Origin: Numida meleagris | Lineage: Eukaryota > Chordata > Aves > Galliformes > Numididae | Reading direction: 5' to 3' | NCBI RefSeq assembly: GCF_002078875.1 | Contig: NC_034410.1 | Coordinates: 42,024,798-42,088,797, forward strand | DNA: 64,000 nt | In this document: positions 1 to 24,219 of the stretch, piece after piece | How positions within the stretch are numbered: the first letter of the stretch is position 1 | Layout of the letters: every line of letters begins with the position of its first letter | Made by a program: the position numbers and the translations under genes | The notes under the pieces: generated by a model | Seen by the model: the letters and a program-made list of their open reading frames with translations, nothing else | Databases searched by the model: none | Told to the model about the DNA's origin: nothing

Positions 1-10234
<10,234 letters not shown>

Positions 10235-11089
10235 CTAAATGAAAAGCTACATTTGAGTTTTGCATGGTGTAATGAAAATGGAGAAAGACATAATTTCCCA
10301 ATGTGACGACTATAGACCCCATTACAAAACTATACTACGGTACAAGTTAATATGTTTCTCTTTGCAATCAGGAGGGGTTAATAGCATTCATTGAACCCCT
10401 TACTCAGGAGATAGGGGGCAACACATTCAGACTCCAAAACGGAATCATTTTTCATCAAATGACAATGTCTTATCAATATCTGTCAATGGACAGACCTCCA
10501 CATCCCTCAGTAAGCCCTTTCCTCTGAAAAAGTACTTTCTCTTAGATGGGACAGTGGAGAATTCCACTCAGTTTCACAATAGCCAAGGAAAGGAAAGAGC
10601 TATATATGAGTTGGATTATTTGGGTCTGAAGCAAGATAAATGGAAAAAGTAGTGAAGTCATTTGTCACAAATTGCAATGAAAGGCATATTTACAGTAGGA
10701 GAGTTCACCTGGTGTAGTTTTACAGCAATGGCTATGTTTGCAAAACCATTTATTGTAGACTGAGTCAGAAGAGAGTAACACTAAAATAATGTACTGGGGG
10801 TCTTTCAGATGACATAAGCTCTACTGATGATGATGCCAGTCACTCTGTTATTCAGTGATGCTAAAAAAAATAAAATACCACATTTCTCATGACTGGGCCA
10901 TTAAAATGCTTCCGTAGAGAAAAGACATTAACTAAAACTGGGATATATCACTGAAAAACATTCTTTGAAACAAACCACGTTATATTCTGCTTGGTATTCC
11001 TTGTCCTGCATGTTCTCCCTGCATATCATATTACCAAAAAAAAACAAAAAAACCCCACACGCTTCCTAAGTATTTCATGCCCACAGCCA

Positions 11090-11495
11090 CGCATTTGGCA
11101 TGTAGCCCATGGGTGTGCCCACAATGGAGCAGGGATACCCCCAGCAGAACTGTGGCCTGTGGGTAAGCCCATGGCAGAGCAGAGAAGATGAGTGAGCAAG
11201 AGGTAGCAGGGGGCAAAACACATAAGAAACAATGGCAAAACAGAAATCTCTGCGCTCTGGTCCTTACCTCCTGCACCACACATCCCCTTGCCAAAGCAGC
11301 AGAGCTAACACATGATGAAAACAAGGGGAGCAGAGACCACAAAATGGGCAGGAGATGTGTCTGTACTGAAGTTGATTTCCAGGAAGTGGGAAGGAAAGGT
11401 GTTTTCCCTAAGAGTTTATTCTCTTTGTTTCTCATCATCCCCAAGAAGTAATCAGAACGTTATGTTAATTAGCTGTGAATTAAATTAAGTAGAAT
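11090..11495 (+). repeat. Degraded avian endogenous-retrovirus LTR-like fragment
   Basis: The left part has the repeated 'TAGCCCATGGGTG...CCCACA.TGGAGCAGG' phrasing, with variants such as CTGTGGCCTGTGGGTAAGCC. The right part has GGAAAGGTGTTTTCCCTAAG, then a T-rich TTTCTCATCATCC, then ATTAAATTAAG. I remember this order of motifs from a dispersed avian retroviral LTR family. The middle is diverged and no intact ends or target duplications can be seen. Family name not assigned. Confidence 0.45.
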
Positions 11496-12225
11496 TTCCT
11501 GAGGCACGAATATTTTGGCTGTGACAGCTCACAGCAATAAACTCTGATATTTCCTCATGCCAAATGTTCACGTGCAACCATTTAGGGACACAAATGTAGA
11601 ATTGTGCATTAAAGTAAAATCCTACAAGTGCATACATGTGATTTACCTGTTCCAGGCAAATGTGACCTTGCTGAAAATTTGACCCACAGAATCTGACACA
11701 ACATTTCTCTTCCACATAAGTCTGGTGGCTTAAAAAATACTGTTCTGCAAAAAAACCACTAGCACCGTGGGATTTCCATACAAAGTTTCACAAGTTCTTT
11801 TAACAAAAAATAATGGAACCTTCATGTAAAGGTTGGCAGACTTCTAATTGCAGAAGCTGAGGGAAGTTCTCCTTTTATTCAAAAGCCACACAATAAAAAT
11901 GTATTGATGAAATATTATACAGTCTATGGTCTAATAAAATTCGAGCAAATCAAGCTTGAGACATAAAATTCCAGAATCCCATGAAAAACTCAAAATTCAA
12001 TAACCTAAATATGTTTGGAATCTAGGCTTTGACAAACAGCTGGCATATACCTCAGGTTCAGAAATAGTGGTAACTAATGAATTTCCACTAACTCCGTTTG
12101 GACAGCAAGCTTTTCACATAGTGATCTTCATCTGGGTTCAGTTTTCTCCCATTGGAGTTAAGTCAGCCTGCTTTTTAGTACCGCTGGCCAGAAGCCAAGG
12201 TAGTTAACTGTGGTCTGTGTTCTAT

Positions 12226-12312
12226 GATCATCCAGTCATAGGCCAGCAGGGACTATTAACTCATCCTCTCTCATCTCCTGTGTATCAGAGACCACAAATT
12301 TTTGCTGGAAGA
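12226..12312 (-). repeat. Ancient CR1-type LINE 3' tail
   Basis: The stretch from CATAGGCCAGCAGGGACTAT to TCTCCTGTGTATCAGAGACC resembles the antisense 3' end of old amniote CR1 elements (CATAGGCCAGAAGGGACCAT, then a CTCCTGTATAACACAG motif). Only about 90 bp is recognisable and it is strongly diverged. Confidence 0.45.
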
Positions 12313-13498
12313 TTCTACTAGCAAGCTTAGTGATTTTAGTTGAACTAGAGACTAAATTCCTTTGTGTCTCTCATGGAACGGGAGGGTGTCCAGAACACCA
12401 CAGGGATGGATGAGATGAAGTGTGCCCAGATAATCCCAATGGGCAAAAACATCAGTTTATTTAGAGAGCAAAACTCTTTCCTGGCTCTATTCAGACAGGA
12501 ACTGTGGAGATTCCACTCCAACCCCAGAATAAAAATGAGTTTCATCTTACGTATTTAAGAAAACCTCTTCCCAGTCAGAGACCAAGGAAGACATCTAAGA
12601 AAGAAAATTCCCTGGGTTCTCAGAAAGCACTGTTTCTCATATTCTGCTCTCCACTGTGGCTGAAGACTGGAAAAAAAATCCAAACAATCAAGCCAAAAGA
12701 AACCCATCTGACTAACTGTAAATCAAGGAAGAAAATCCTTCTCAACCCCATGAGGCAACTGAGCAGAATATTTTGATATCGTCTCTGTCTCAATGCTGAG
12801 TTGCAAACGTCAGAAGCATGCTATGTTCAGTGCAGACAAGCTTGATCTCCCAAACAAGCCAGCAAAGAGAAAGATGAAAGAGAGGTAATACACTGATTTT
12901 CATATTTCAAGGCACACAAGGGGCTGCTATAACTATCCAGTCTGTAATTGGATTACAACAAAACTAAAATACCAAATATCATAGAACATCTGCATTTGGT
13001 GTTGGGTTATGTGTGCAAGTGTGCTGTGATTTTTTTAAAGACACTGTAAAAGCCCAAAGTCCTAGAAACGTCAGGCCTCTTCACCTTTCAAATTATAACC
13101 ACAGAAGACTTCTATATTTAATTTTATAAGGAATATTTGAAAAGTTGTTCATACGCAATATCATAAATGCAGTTATATGTGAGTCAAGATGAATTTCTGA
13201 GGGTTTAAGAGCTTCAGATAAGAGTGATTAAGCAGTAAAACTTCCTTGTTGTCATCAAAGTACCTTCCAAGTAGTAGCAGTAATAGCAAATGTTACAGCT
13301 TTTGTACAAATCATACATTATTTGTTGTCATTTCCTTATAGAATGTATTTGTCAGAAAAAGTAGAAATAATCGTTTAAATAAACAATTTGAAGGGATTTC
13401 TCAGTCAAGGGTTGTTCTGGTGCCACAGCATAATGCATTTAGGCAGAATTAGTCCCATTAGCTGTCTTTAAATAACAGGAAAATAAAAGCATATTTTA

Positions 13499-13660
<162 letters not shown>

Positions 13661-14984
13661 TCACGGTGTTGCCTTAATCCACAATTAGAGTCCTAGCACA
13701 GAGAGATCGCTGCTGAGGAGAAAGTTTCCCCAGGAAGCCTGCAGTTAAGGATGCAGTGGGGTCAAGCTGAATGGGAAGAATGCTATTTGATGAGTAGAAC
13801 AGAACAGCAGAAACCATATGTCACATTTTCCAGAATTTGCTTCCATGACAGGGGCAACAATGGAGCAGCTGTATATAATAAATCTATCAGAATTACCAGC
13901 CCCTCCTTCCCCCATTTATTTTTACAGGAGATTGAAACCATTTCAAAGAGAATGCAATTATTTTACTTCAAAACATCAACAATTCCAAACCCAGAAGTAG
14001 GCAGCCTTCCACACAGGTTTAGTTTCAAAAGTCATCTCCTTTGCTTACCAGGTACCAAATCTCCTCTGGAACTCAGCATTGTAAATTAGCTTGTCCACTG
14101 ATCAATTTACAAACATACCTAAAAAAAAGCATTAGTACAGTAGCACTGACAAAACATACTGTTCCCTATTATAATAACCATTAAGTTTCCATAACAATTT
14201 TGCAACATTTTAAACTAGATCAGTAAAAATATTAGAAAATGGAAAAGCTTTAAAGCAACGCATAACTTACCAATTACACTACCGTTGATGTTCCAGTATG
14301 TTAGATCTCTCCTTTCTTCCTCTCTATAAACTTAATGCTGTCTTAAAACTCTTCCATTCCTCCTTGTTTTTTTGTTTGTTTTTAAATACTATTTTTTTAA
14401 GTATTTGGAAAAGTTCAAAATACAGCCAGATGTAGAGACTAAATACACCCTTAGGAGTTACAATTAGTGTTATTTTTAATGTGACAACATCGGAACAGGA
14501 TTCTGCCACATGCTGCACAGATACTGAGCAAAAGAGTTGTTTCACCTCCAGGAAAGATCCCAAGGTTTGGAACATGGAACCTGGATGGCTAACCTATAAC
14601 ACTTCAAATAAAATGATCTACAAATAGACGTCTATCTTTAGCAAAATATGCACAAATATTCTTTGTGAGAACATTTCCCTCATCAAGGGAAAATAATGGC
14701 TTCAGGCACTTTGTTGTAATCCTGGGCATTACACACGTTTCAGCAATAAGCCAGGTCAATAAGCAGCAGCCAGAATTGAAACAAGGCACATAACACAAAA
14801 TCACAGGCAGCCAAAAAGGTGCTGTGAGTAGGAGCAAAAGGGATATAAATTTTGGACTAACATCCCTATGGGGAATTATCAGTTTTCTGAATTGAACGGA
14901 AGCATGGCAAGAGCACCTCAGATTTTACTGAACTCCAGGGCAGAAGCAAGTTTCAGAAGAGCTTTAAATGTGTGACAAGTGTTA

Positions 14985-15735
14985 GCATAGAGCTGGAGAG
15001 GATCCCTCCAGAATCACTCTGTCCAGCTCTCCAGCCCTAATGCTGTAAACCTGCTGTAGCTGGGTCAGCTGTGTCTAACAGATGTGTCTCAGGTATCTGG
15101 AGGCAGAGAAACACCCTTCTCCAGCAATTAATCGTAGTACTCGTTATCCTCACTGTAAATATATTTTCCTAAGAGCTAACCTGTTTCTCTGTAATTGAAG
15201 CCCATTATTTCTGTCTAATGCACCATGAATAAGTAAGAACCTTCTCCTCATTCTCATTAAGGCAATCCTTATTTCTGAAGGCTAATATCACATCTTTACA
15301 GTCTTCTCTAGATGGCAGAACCCAACTATATCCTATTTTTCCTTTTTAACCACATTTTGTAGGCCTCAAGCCATTATCAATGCTCTCTGCTGAGCCCTCA
15401 CCAGCAGCTCCACGTCCTTCTCTTAGAAAAATGCTCAAAACTGAACATAAGACTCCAGATTCCTCTTATGCAAGAACAGCTTCTATTGTCTTGCAAGCTA
15501 CTGATTTACTCCAGAATTGCATGTGACTTTTTTTGGAACACCATGATCCTTTCCCCATTCATATTTATGATCATTTCAGAATTTTCATCACCAGCTGTTT
15601 CTTACCCTGAATTTTTGCATCTGGTTATTATTTAAAGGAATAGTTTGGCACTCATCCTTTTTGGACTGCCTTCCATATGCCAACTGCTGTCATCAGCTCA
15701 CTCAGTTTTTGAAATCAACTTGAAAATTTCCCCAA
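14985..15735 (-). repeat. Old CR1 LINE fragment (3' half of ORF2 region)
   Basis: The plus strand shows, in order, motifs known from antisense CR1: a TCCTCACTGTAAATATATTTTCC block, GAAGCCCATTATTTCTGTC, a CAGCAGCTCCACGTCCTTCT block and AAACTGAACATAAGACTCCAG. That order gives a minus-strand element with its 3' end near 14985. Frames are broken throughout, so it is an old insertion. The right-hand boundary is uncertain. Confidence 0.6.
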
Positions 15736-18700
15736 GGATTAGTCTTGTGGAAGCATGGGATGCAGAAGAAAATACAGAAGGAGACCAGTAATGTCAGGAT
15801 TCAGATGTCCTTCTTTCCTAGGATCTTGGAAGGGTTTTTCACTGGAGCCCCTTATGTCACCCATACTCCTCTTTTGTCGTCAGCTAAGCAGGCACTTTTT
15901 TGAAGTGTGAAGAGCAAGCTACATAACCCTGTCTGAGATTTTCAAATGAAAAGTGATACACAAATATGATAGATTATTTTCAGCATAGTATTAAATTATG
16001 GGTTCTACATCTAACAATGAATTCTGGCAGATGGGGAGCAGGACACATTGTATTTCTATGAGCACCCCGCTTTCCCCAAGATGTACAGACAATATTGTAA
16101 AACACATAGAGCTCTTCCACTGAAAGCTATGGGTAGTGTGTACCAGAAATCTCTTCAGATATGTTATGTATGTACATCGTCATGATACAGAACTTGGATG
16201 GGAACCTGTCCTTCAGCTACCTCCTCGAAAGACAGAAGAGCATTCCTCATGAGCAACTTTTTGCTACTTTGGAAACTGTCAAAGCTTTCAGGTGTCACTG
16301 GGCAGACAAAAACCCAAAGTTTGGGCATTTGCATGCAGGTGGCAGATAGCTCACAGTGCCAGAGAAGTTAATTTATTCTGACATTCCCATGACTAGATCA
16401 TATTAATAAGACTAGCTCTCTAAGCCATTAGCACCCTATTGACACAGTGAGCACCCTGCATACGTAAATATGTGTATTTGTGGACAAACATTTACCAGTT
16501 GTGAATTAAGTGACCAATAAAATGAATCTTCCATCTGGCAATAATGTGCCAAGATCATTGCCTCAGACTGTAATTAGTGATTTGGGATCAGAAGACTATC
16601 ATTGTGATAACTGACGAGGAATCAGTATTCTCCAGAAGGAAATTGCCCTTTTTGTTCAAGCAGTGTACAAATGCAGCTCTCACTAGACAAAAGGGACGCT
16701 TCTCCAGAAGCTGCCATCAATTATATTTATTCTTTCGTATCACTGCAAACAACCTCCTGAACACCATAACAGGTGTTAGCTGACATGATACCCAGAAAGT
16801 GAGTCCTAGACAGCAGTAACTTACAGGTCTAGAGAACATCCACGTAAGTTCCAGGTTAAGGAGATGTTTGAGCTTGCAAAATGACTTAGGTAATTCACCA
16901 CACCTTTCTTTTATCAGGACTCTGGTTTTACTCCTACTTCAAAAACCTGCAATTTAAAACGCAGCCTTCAGAGAAAAAGGTGTTTTGTGTAACCTAATGT
17001 GAAGAGCAGGGTGTAACTGCCTCTCATTGCTTGAACAGATATTAGAATACAGTTCAGACCTAGTAGACAGCATTACATTTCCAGAATACATTTTTTATGA
17101 ATGTTTTATTAGAAGCATGACCAACCAGTGAACAAACAGATGTAGAAACCTCAGAGGTTTTAGAAGTGAAGCTAATAGAGACTTAAGAACTGAAATTACA
17201 TTTATTTGTGGCTACAGCCACATATAAATTACTACACAGTTCTGGTTTAAGAGCCACATATCCAATAATATGCATAATACTCAATACATTTGCAAGAGGT
17301 AGGAATAGGAACAGAATGTAAAAGCTGCTGTTCCACTTCAGGGAGGAAGGATACATACACAAAGCAATTCCTATTTGCCTCTAACGAACACCTTCTCAGC
17401 TAGATTTCTGGTCTGTACTGCCAAGGGATATCAGCTCATGGTAAGATGGGGGGAAGAAATTCCCTTGCAGATTATCTAAATTTGCCTTAGCACTTTCAAG
17501 TGCAAATATGCTAAGGAAAGAGCTGAACAGATGTTCTACGTTTCTGTGATTAAAACTTGAATCCCTTGTTGCCCTTTGATCTTACCTCCAAATTAAAATA
17601 TATAAAAGGTGCTTTGCTTTTTTATTTAAGGCACTAACAAGGCACTAACACCAGTTGTGTACAGCGCACTGCTCAATAGTCACTCAGACGAGGACTCTGA
17701 TGAAGGTTTTCTCTCTCCTGTGTCTGAATCGTGACTAATCAGCACTGTGTAAGATGAGCTGTGATATATAACGACCTATTCTAACTGGCTTGTGCAAGAA
17801 CCTTTTAAAATACATTTCTCAATGTGCTCCTTCCTTAATCAAATATAGGGATAACTTTCAACAGTACCATGTGTAATTCCCAGTGCTTATAAATCAAACT
17901 ACTGAGAAGAATTCAGTATGGCTTTTTTAACTTGTTTATGTTAGCATTGGTAGGAACAGATTAATCCCATATATCATACTGAGAAGTTCTGTATGCATCA
18001 ACAGCTGGGCTTGGTCCCAGTTCTGTAAACAGACCTGATGAAGTTTTGCAAGGTGCCACCCTGTGCAGGCCTGATGACCAGACTCCAGATTTCCCCTGGG
18101 ATCAAAAAGCTGCAAGACTTCTGTTTGTTTGTTTGCCTGAATTAAGTTGACATGAATGAGTTCACCTATTGCAGACACAAGGTAAACCCTGCAAGACAAT
18201 ACGTTCATATGGAATATATGTCCATAATGAAGTTTCATTCTGTATAACTCCTCACAGAAATATTTTTTTCTTGGTAGTTCCAGTTTTATTGCTGTAATCA
18301 TCCCTTCTATATATACATTTTGTACCATACTCACCTCCCCTCAATACTTTTGCTCCCTATAGTACTGATCAGCTCACAACCTATTTACATCTGAATTACA
18401 CTTCTCCATGTTCTTGTTAAGATCTGTGCCTGAAAATAGTAAATCAAAACAGAACACTGGAAAAAAGATCCATATCACAGGAGACAATAACGTTATTACA
18501 GGAAATAGCTTATCAATACCACAAAATGTCTTCGAATTTAGTTAGTATATAGTTTATGCAGCCTTTTCATAATTAGATAATTAGATATATAACTCATTAT
18601 AATAGCAAACAACTTGAAATTAGTTTTCTGAAGACCGCTACAGTAATTCATACAAAAAGATAAAGTATGTAAAAACGAAGCAGTACTAACTGTACAACTA

Positions 18701-21700
18701 ATTCCATTAACTACGACTTGTAAGATTAATATAGAACTGAAAATCTTACAGCTTCAGAGATCATGCAGTAATGGCAAACCAAGATTTCCTTGGGGTAACC
18801 GCAGTGTTTAAATGGTTAGGTAAGGTGTGGGAGAAGGCTGAGTGAATGATTTCTTTGCGCTCAGAGTCAGCCCTGGTAGAAAATGATATTCATATCTAAT
18901 AAAGTACATTATTCATCCCACTAATGAACTGACCATCTTCATTTGGAGGACACCAAAGGTCAAGTGTTTAAAGGTATCTAAGGAGGCCCACAGTTATCTA
19001 ATGGGACTTAGGAATTCAAAAAACTTGAAAAAACTGATCTTATGTCTTCTGCACTACAGAAGCTGTCAACAGACTATTAAACAGATATTCTCATACAGAC
19101 TACTTCTATTTAATTAATTCAGGTGCAATCATGGCTCTCTCAGCTTTTCTTCCATTCAAGAGCAAGGGGATTTGCGATGGCTAAAACTGAGCTAATCATC
19201 AGTCAGCATTTTCAAGTGCATAATCTGCTAATGATGTACAGTACTAAAAGCACACAAGAAGCAGCAATATTCATTACTAAGAAGGAAGATTTTCAATCTA
19301 ATTTGTACATACATGTATGCATGGGAAACATGAAATCTCTAAATAATACTTGAAAAGGTTCTTGAGACACAAAGATGTACATCTGCTGTTTTCCCTACAG
19401 GTGCTACTAGTTGAACAAGTAACGGAGCTGTGAACTGCAACAGTATTTTAACACATCTGTAAATCAAAATAAACCAAACAAGTCATGGAATCACAGGTAG
19501 TAGAGACCAGCTGGAACAAAAGAAAAGCCATAAAAGCTATTCCCATTACTGTAGAGCTCAGACGGTTCACAGCATTTAGGAATTAACAATTTTATGGGTT
19601 CCTGTAATTCAATGATGCCGCAAGCATGGCTAAGTGGAAATCAAAAATGTGTTAGCAAATTTGCTTCTTTCTTGTTGGAAGATCATTATTAATTGTACAA
19701 TTTTTGTGAGTTCTTAAAGAACAGGCTGGGACTTCTTGTCAGAACTTCAGAGGAAAATGTGCTTCTAATCCGTCCTCCTGATATTTAATTCCTATGTGAT
19801 CAGGAAGTGAACTTCACCTATTAGAAAGCTGAAGCCCTTACAGTATTAAATGATGCAAATGCAATGTGTTATGAAGTATATGCAATATAAAACAGAATGT
19901 TCCTATAAGAAAGCTTTAGAAAGGCTCAGAATACATGAAGGCATTAAGATACAAACAGAAAAAGACTTGAATTCTGCATTTTGCTACCCTGGCTAAATGC
20001 TCTGGCAATTAGGCTATCAATTATTTTACACTGTTTGTCGCTCTAGGATTGTTCTTTCATCATTTTTTGACTACTAATAATCCATCTCCTACCCTCTGAG
20101 ACACACAATTACAGGTTTTTTTTTTGATTGAAGAAAAGCAACAGAAACACAAAAACTTCAGTGGTTAGATGGTGATTCAGTTGGAAATAATTAGTCAGAG
20201 TGAGTGCCTGAACTCTTTTCCTATGGATAGGGAGGAAGAAAGTGGATAAAAGGGCAAAGAAAACAGGAAGATATTACTGTCCATAGTTACAGACAGTATC
20301 TGTAAAACCATAACCAAAGATGAGGTGATTCATAGCACCTAAAGCTTGAGAACGAAAGCAAGAGTTAACCTTTATATAATGGTGTCCCAAAACAGCTGTA
20401 AAAATATTACTGTTCATCATGATTTCACTGTTTATCACAAAGATATACTGCTACCTCTGCTTACCAGTGCCTAGGCAAAGAACAGAATCTACATCACATG
20501 AAAGCAAAGAGAAAGAAGACCAAGAAGTCAGATGCAGAGCCTGATGGAGCATCCCAAGACACTTATGTTGCTGTGGAAAGCACGGTGCCAAATCAGTGCT
20601 CTACCCCAACACTCCTGCTCCAAGGGAAGAGAGTTGTCACGTGCAGCAAAACAGTCCCAAAATTTCACAAACATGCTTCAAATTCAAAATAATCTTTATT
20701 AGGCTATGAACACAATGCAGTAGAGTATCCTTAAGTAGATACTATAGGACTGTACAACTTCATTAACTGTTAAAAAGTGTTATTATATTAGATATTATTT
20801 TTTTTACTGTTCTTTAGAAGTTAACTGTAAAATGAAAAAGACTAACAGTTTATAAAAATGCATAGCCTTTCATTATGCATCTTAACCTACCATTTAATAT
20901 CATGTTAAATAAAGTAATAAGTGGTATCACATGGAAAGCTTAATTGGTTGTAGTATGGTACACCCAGCTGATGTGACTTTCTTTAAGAAACTCCATTCTG
21001 CAAACTGTACATAAAAGCAGACCACATTTTAAAATGATGCTACTAACTGAGGAAAACAAAAGTGTTTGAACTTTCAAGTTTAGCACCTTCCGTAATATCT
21101 CAGGGCTTTCTTGATCTTATTAGCATTCCAATCAGCAACTAAATTTCGTACAGAAAATATTTGTAAACTCTTCTGCCAGAACACTTTTCATCACCAGAAC
21201 ACTCTAGAGATGCTAGTAAGATGGATGTAAATAGAGCCTTTCAGAGTGGAACAGATTTTTAGTACTTAAAAGAAAAAAATAACAAAAATCTACCAAATCT
21301 ACCATCTTCCTCCTCCTCAAACCCTTCAAGAGACAATCTGATGTTCTATATGAAAGGGAAACTCTTCACCATGATGGAAAAAAACAAACCACTTTAAGTA
21401 AATGCATCTATTTAGCATGTTGGCTTTTTCTTAATTGCATTCAGCAGGTAACTATCCATGACCACTTATTCTACTGTGTATAAATATTGCAGCATATGAG
21501 ATACCAGGTGATGGCATAATGCAGTTAACCACAGTGTTTACCAGCAGTCACAGAATTTTCTTGTCCGAGCAAAAACAGTAGGAAAAATTCCTGTTGGATA
21601 TCCAGTAGGGTATCACTGGACAGCATATATTCAGGACCAAACAGGCTGCAGAACACTGTTCTTCTTACTCTCTCAGGACACAGCATTTAGGAGAGGACTA

Positions 21701-22339
21701 AGAATAATTACACTTTCTGGAGGACTGCGTTTTTCCATCTTCCTCATTTAAGATCCCAAATTTCTAATAAGCCTGTATCAATTAGGCTGATGTAAGATTT
21801 AGATAGAACAGTATTCCTAAAGAATGTGAAACTCTCTGTCTGCTTACTGTATAACCATTCTATTGCCCTTTCTGGTATTTCTTATTCTACTAATTTTCTC
21901 TTCAGTAGGAATATTGCATAATGCAGGCAAAAATTAAAGTCTACTGCATATCTAAACAACGATCTGCAAACAGCTCCAGGTAACAGTCAATCTCTGATCA
22001 ACTGTTATCTAGAACAGAGCAGTAGAAGTTGGCACATTTCTGGGGAGTGGGCAGGAAATCACTCTTTCAGCCTTTGCCTAATTTCTACAGCCTATCTGGA
22101 TGTCTCAGATAAGACTTCCTTGTGATGGGAAAGTGAATTGATAGGCAGGCATTTTATTCAGCCATTAAACTGATGTAGAGCAACAAATTCATGTCAAAAT
22201 TAGCTCAAAAAGAAGCCAAGTTGTAAAAAATGTAGTCATTACATCAAACAAGCTAAATACAAGTTTAAGCTCCATAAGTACAGATTGTACTGTAAGATTT
22301 TCAATGCTAAACACCTCATAATGGCTTTTCTTAGATATC

Positions 22340-22365
22340 AACCCCAGAACTAACAATCTGGGGTT
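22340..22365. other. Perfect 9-bp hairpin
   Basis: AACCCCAGA (22340-22348) and TCTGGGGTT (22357-22365) are exact inverted copies around an 8-base loop. The GC-rich stem stands out in an AT-rich intron. There is no following T tract that would suggest a small RNA gene. Confidence 0.5.
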
Positions 22366-23922
22366 TTAAATCAATTGATGAACTATCTAAAGTTAATAAA
22401 AACTATAAAATGGAAGAAAAAAAATCTAAGTATGGAATCAGAGTCCTCAAGGCTACACTAATATGAACAGATTTCACATTATTTTTTCTTGGTTATCATT
22501 AAAATTACACTGCAACCAAGCCAGCTCTGTGCTATTTATAGAGATCAAATAATTAAACACATGTTTATGCTACCAGCAGCAGCAATGATATTTTTTCCCT
22601 TCATTTTCAAGTCAATTAAGTGTGAAAAACATTGTAATAACTTATTTCTTTCTCATTCTCCTTAGCATTATAGGAATAGCTTATTTTCATTGATAAAGGT
22701 CACAGAATATCTGCAAGAATTCTGTCAAAAAACTTAACTATGCACTGAAAAAATCCTAAATACCAGTATCTTCATGTTACACTTTCAAGTTCATAATTGT
22801 GCACATATTTCTTATTAATTCTCTCACTAAGAGGACTTTTCTTTCAGCACATTTGGTCCAGTTGTATTGACTGTTCTTGAATAACAGTGAAAAGAGAAAC
22901 AAAGGGATTAATGTGCAGTGGGGGCTGAAGTAGCAACAACAGAAGGTGAGAAATTGGAAACAAAAGCTTTGCACCAACTTACAGGCAACCTTGCAGAGGT
23001 TACAAACTTGCATGGAAACACTGCAAAAAGTAATACAAGCCAAAGAACTGTCTCCTCTCCACATCCAAGCTACCATAGACCACAGAATGGAGACACAGTT
23101 TAGAGCCATCTTAGTGAAAATGGGACCATCCTCAGCAGTGCTGTTATGGTCAGAACTGAGATGTGTGTTATATGTCTCTACATAACAAAACATCTGCCAA
23201 GTAGTAATAAATTCTATGATGCCTGGGACACCATAGCATGCTACCTGTCAGCAATATAAGGTGCTGCAGACCTGGCTCTGGCAGCATCTAGATATCGATC
23301 CTGCAGGTAGGACTCATCATCCATACATTTAGTCACCTAAGAGGTTACGTATCTACTCTAAGCCAGCTGTCCTGACTCTCTTGATAACTGATGGGGAAAT
23401 ATAGGTATCTCATGAAAGCAATTTATCCTAATCCATGATGGATGCCTCAGGTGGAATGAGTCAACAGCTGGAAGTGTCTGTTTCTCTCCACTGAACTAAA
23501 GACAGAAATCAGAGGAGTAACTTAGTCTAGACATATAACTTTTGGATGACTGAGAGTCATAGAAATGAATCCAACCCTATCTCTCTATTTGCCACATCAC
23601 CAAGCACTAGTCTATGGGAATAAAGTGTATCTGTAAGCATTTATTGGACTTGGAACTTGCTTTAAATCCCATACAATGTTTGGAACCACAGTTTTCTCCA
23701 AAATCAGACTATTAGCACTGGTATAATAACCCTGTGTTCTTACTGTACAAGGCCAATTGCTGATGTTCAGTTTCCTATCAAAATGACTGACTTGAAGCTA
23801 TAATACAGCAATAAATCAAACCAGTAGTAGTTCTTAATTATCCAGTTCAAAGCACTGATTAAGAATTTTGTCATGAATGACAAATCTCATCCTTCAGTCT
23901 TTTAACCAATGGATATATTTCA

Positions 23923-24219
<297 letters not shown>

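Noticed and set aside
11031..11444. 137-codon minus-strand frame with Cys/Leu-rich sequence
   Set aside because: It falls inside the LTR-like repeat at 11090-11495, so it is repeat sequence and not a host gene.
17633..17655. Direct repeat AAGGCACTAAC x2
   Set aside because: It is only two 11-base copies. It is a trivial slippage duplication with no spacer structure.
17936..18334. 132-codon open frame on the minus strand
   Set aside because: There is no recognisable domain, signal or splice context. Its composition is like the surrounding intron, and frames of this length are expected by chance among 64 kb in six frames.
20498..20692. Lys-rich 64-codon plus-strand frame (possible retrogene piece)
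   Set aside because: The start resembles a basic N-terminus, but there is no parent gene I can name, no poly(A) tail and no flanking repeat.
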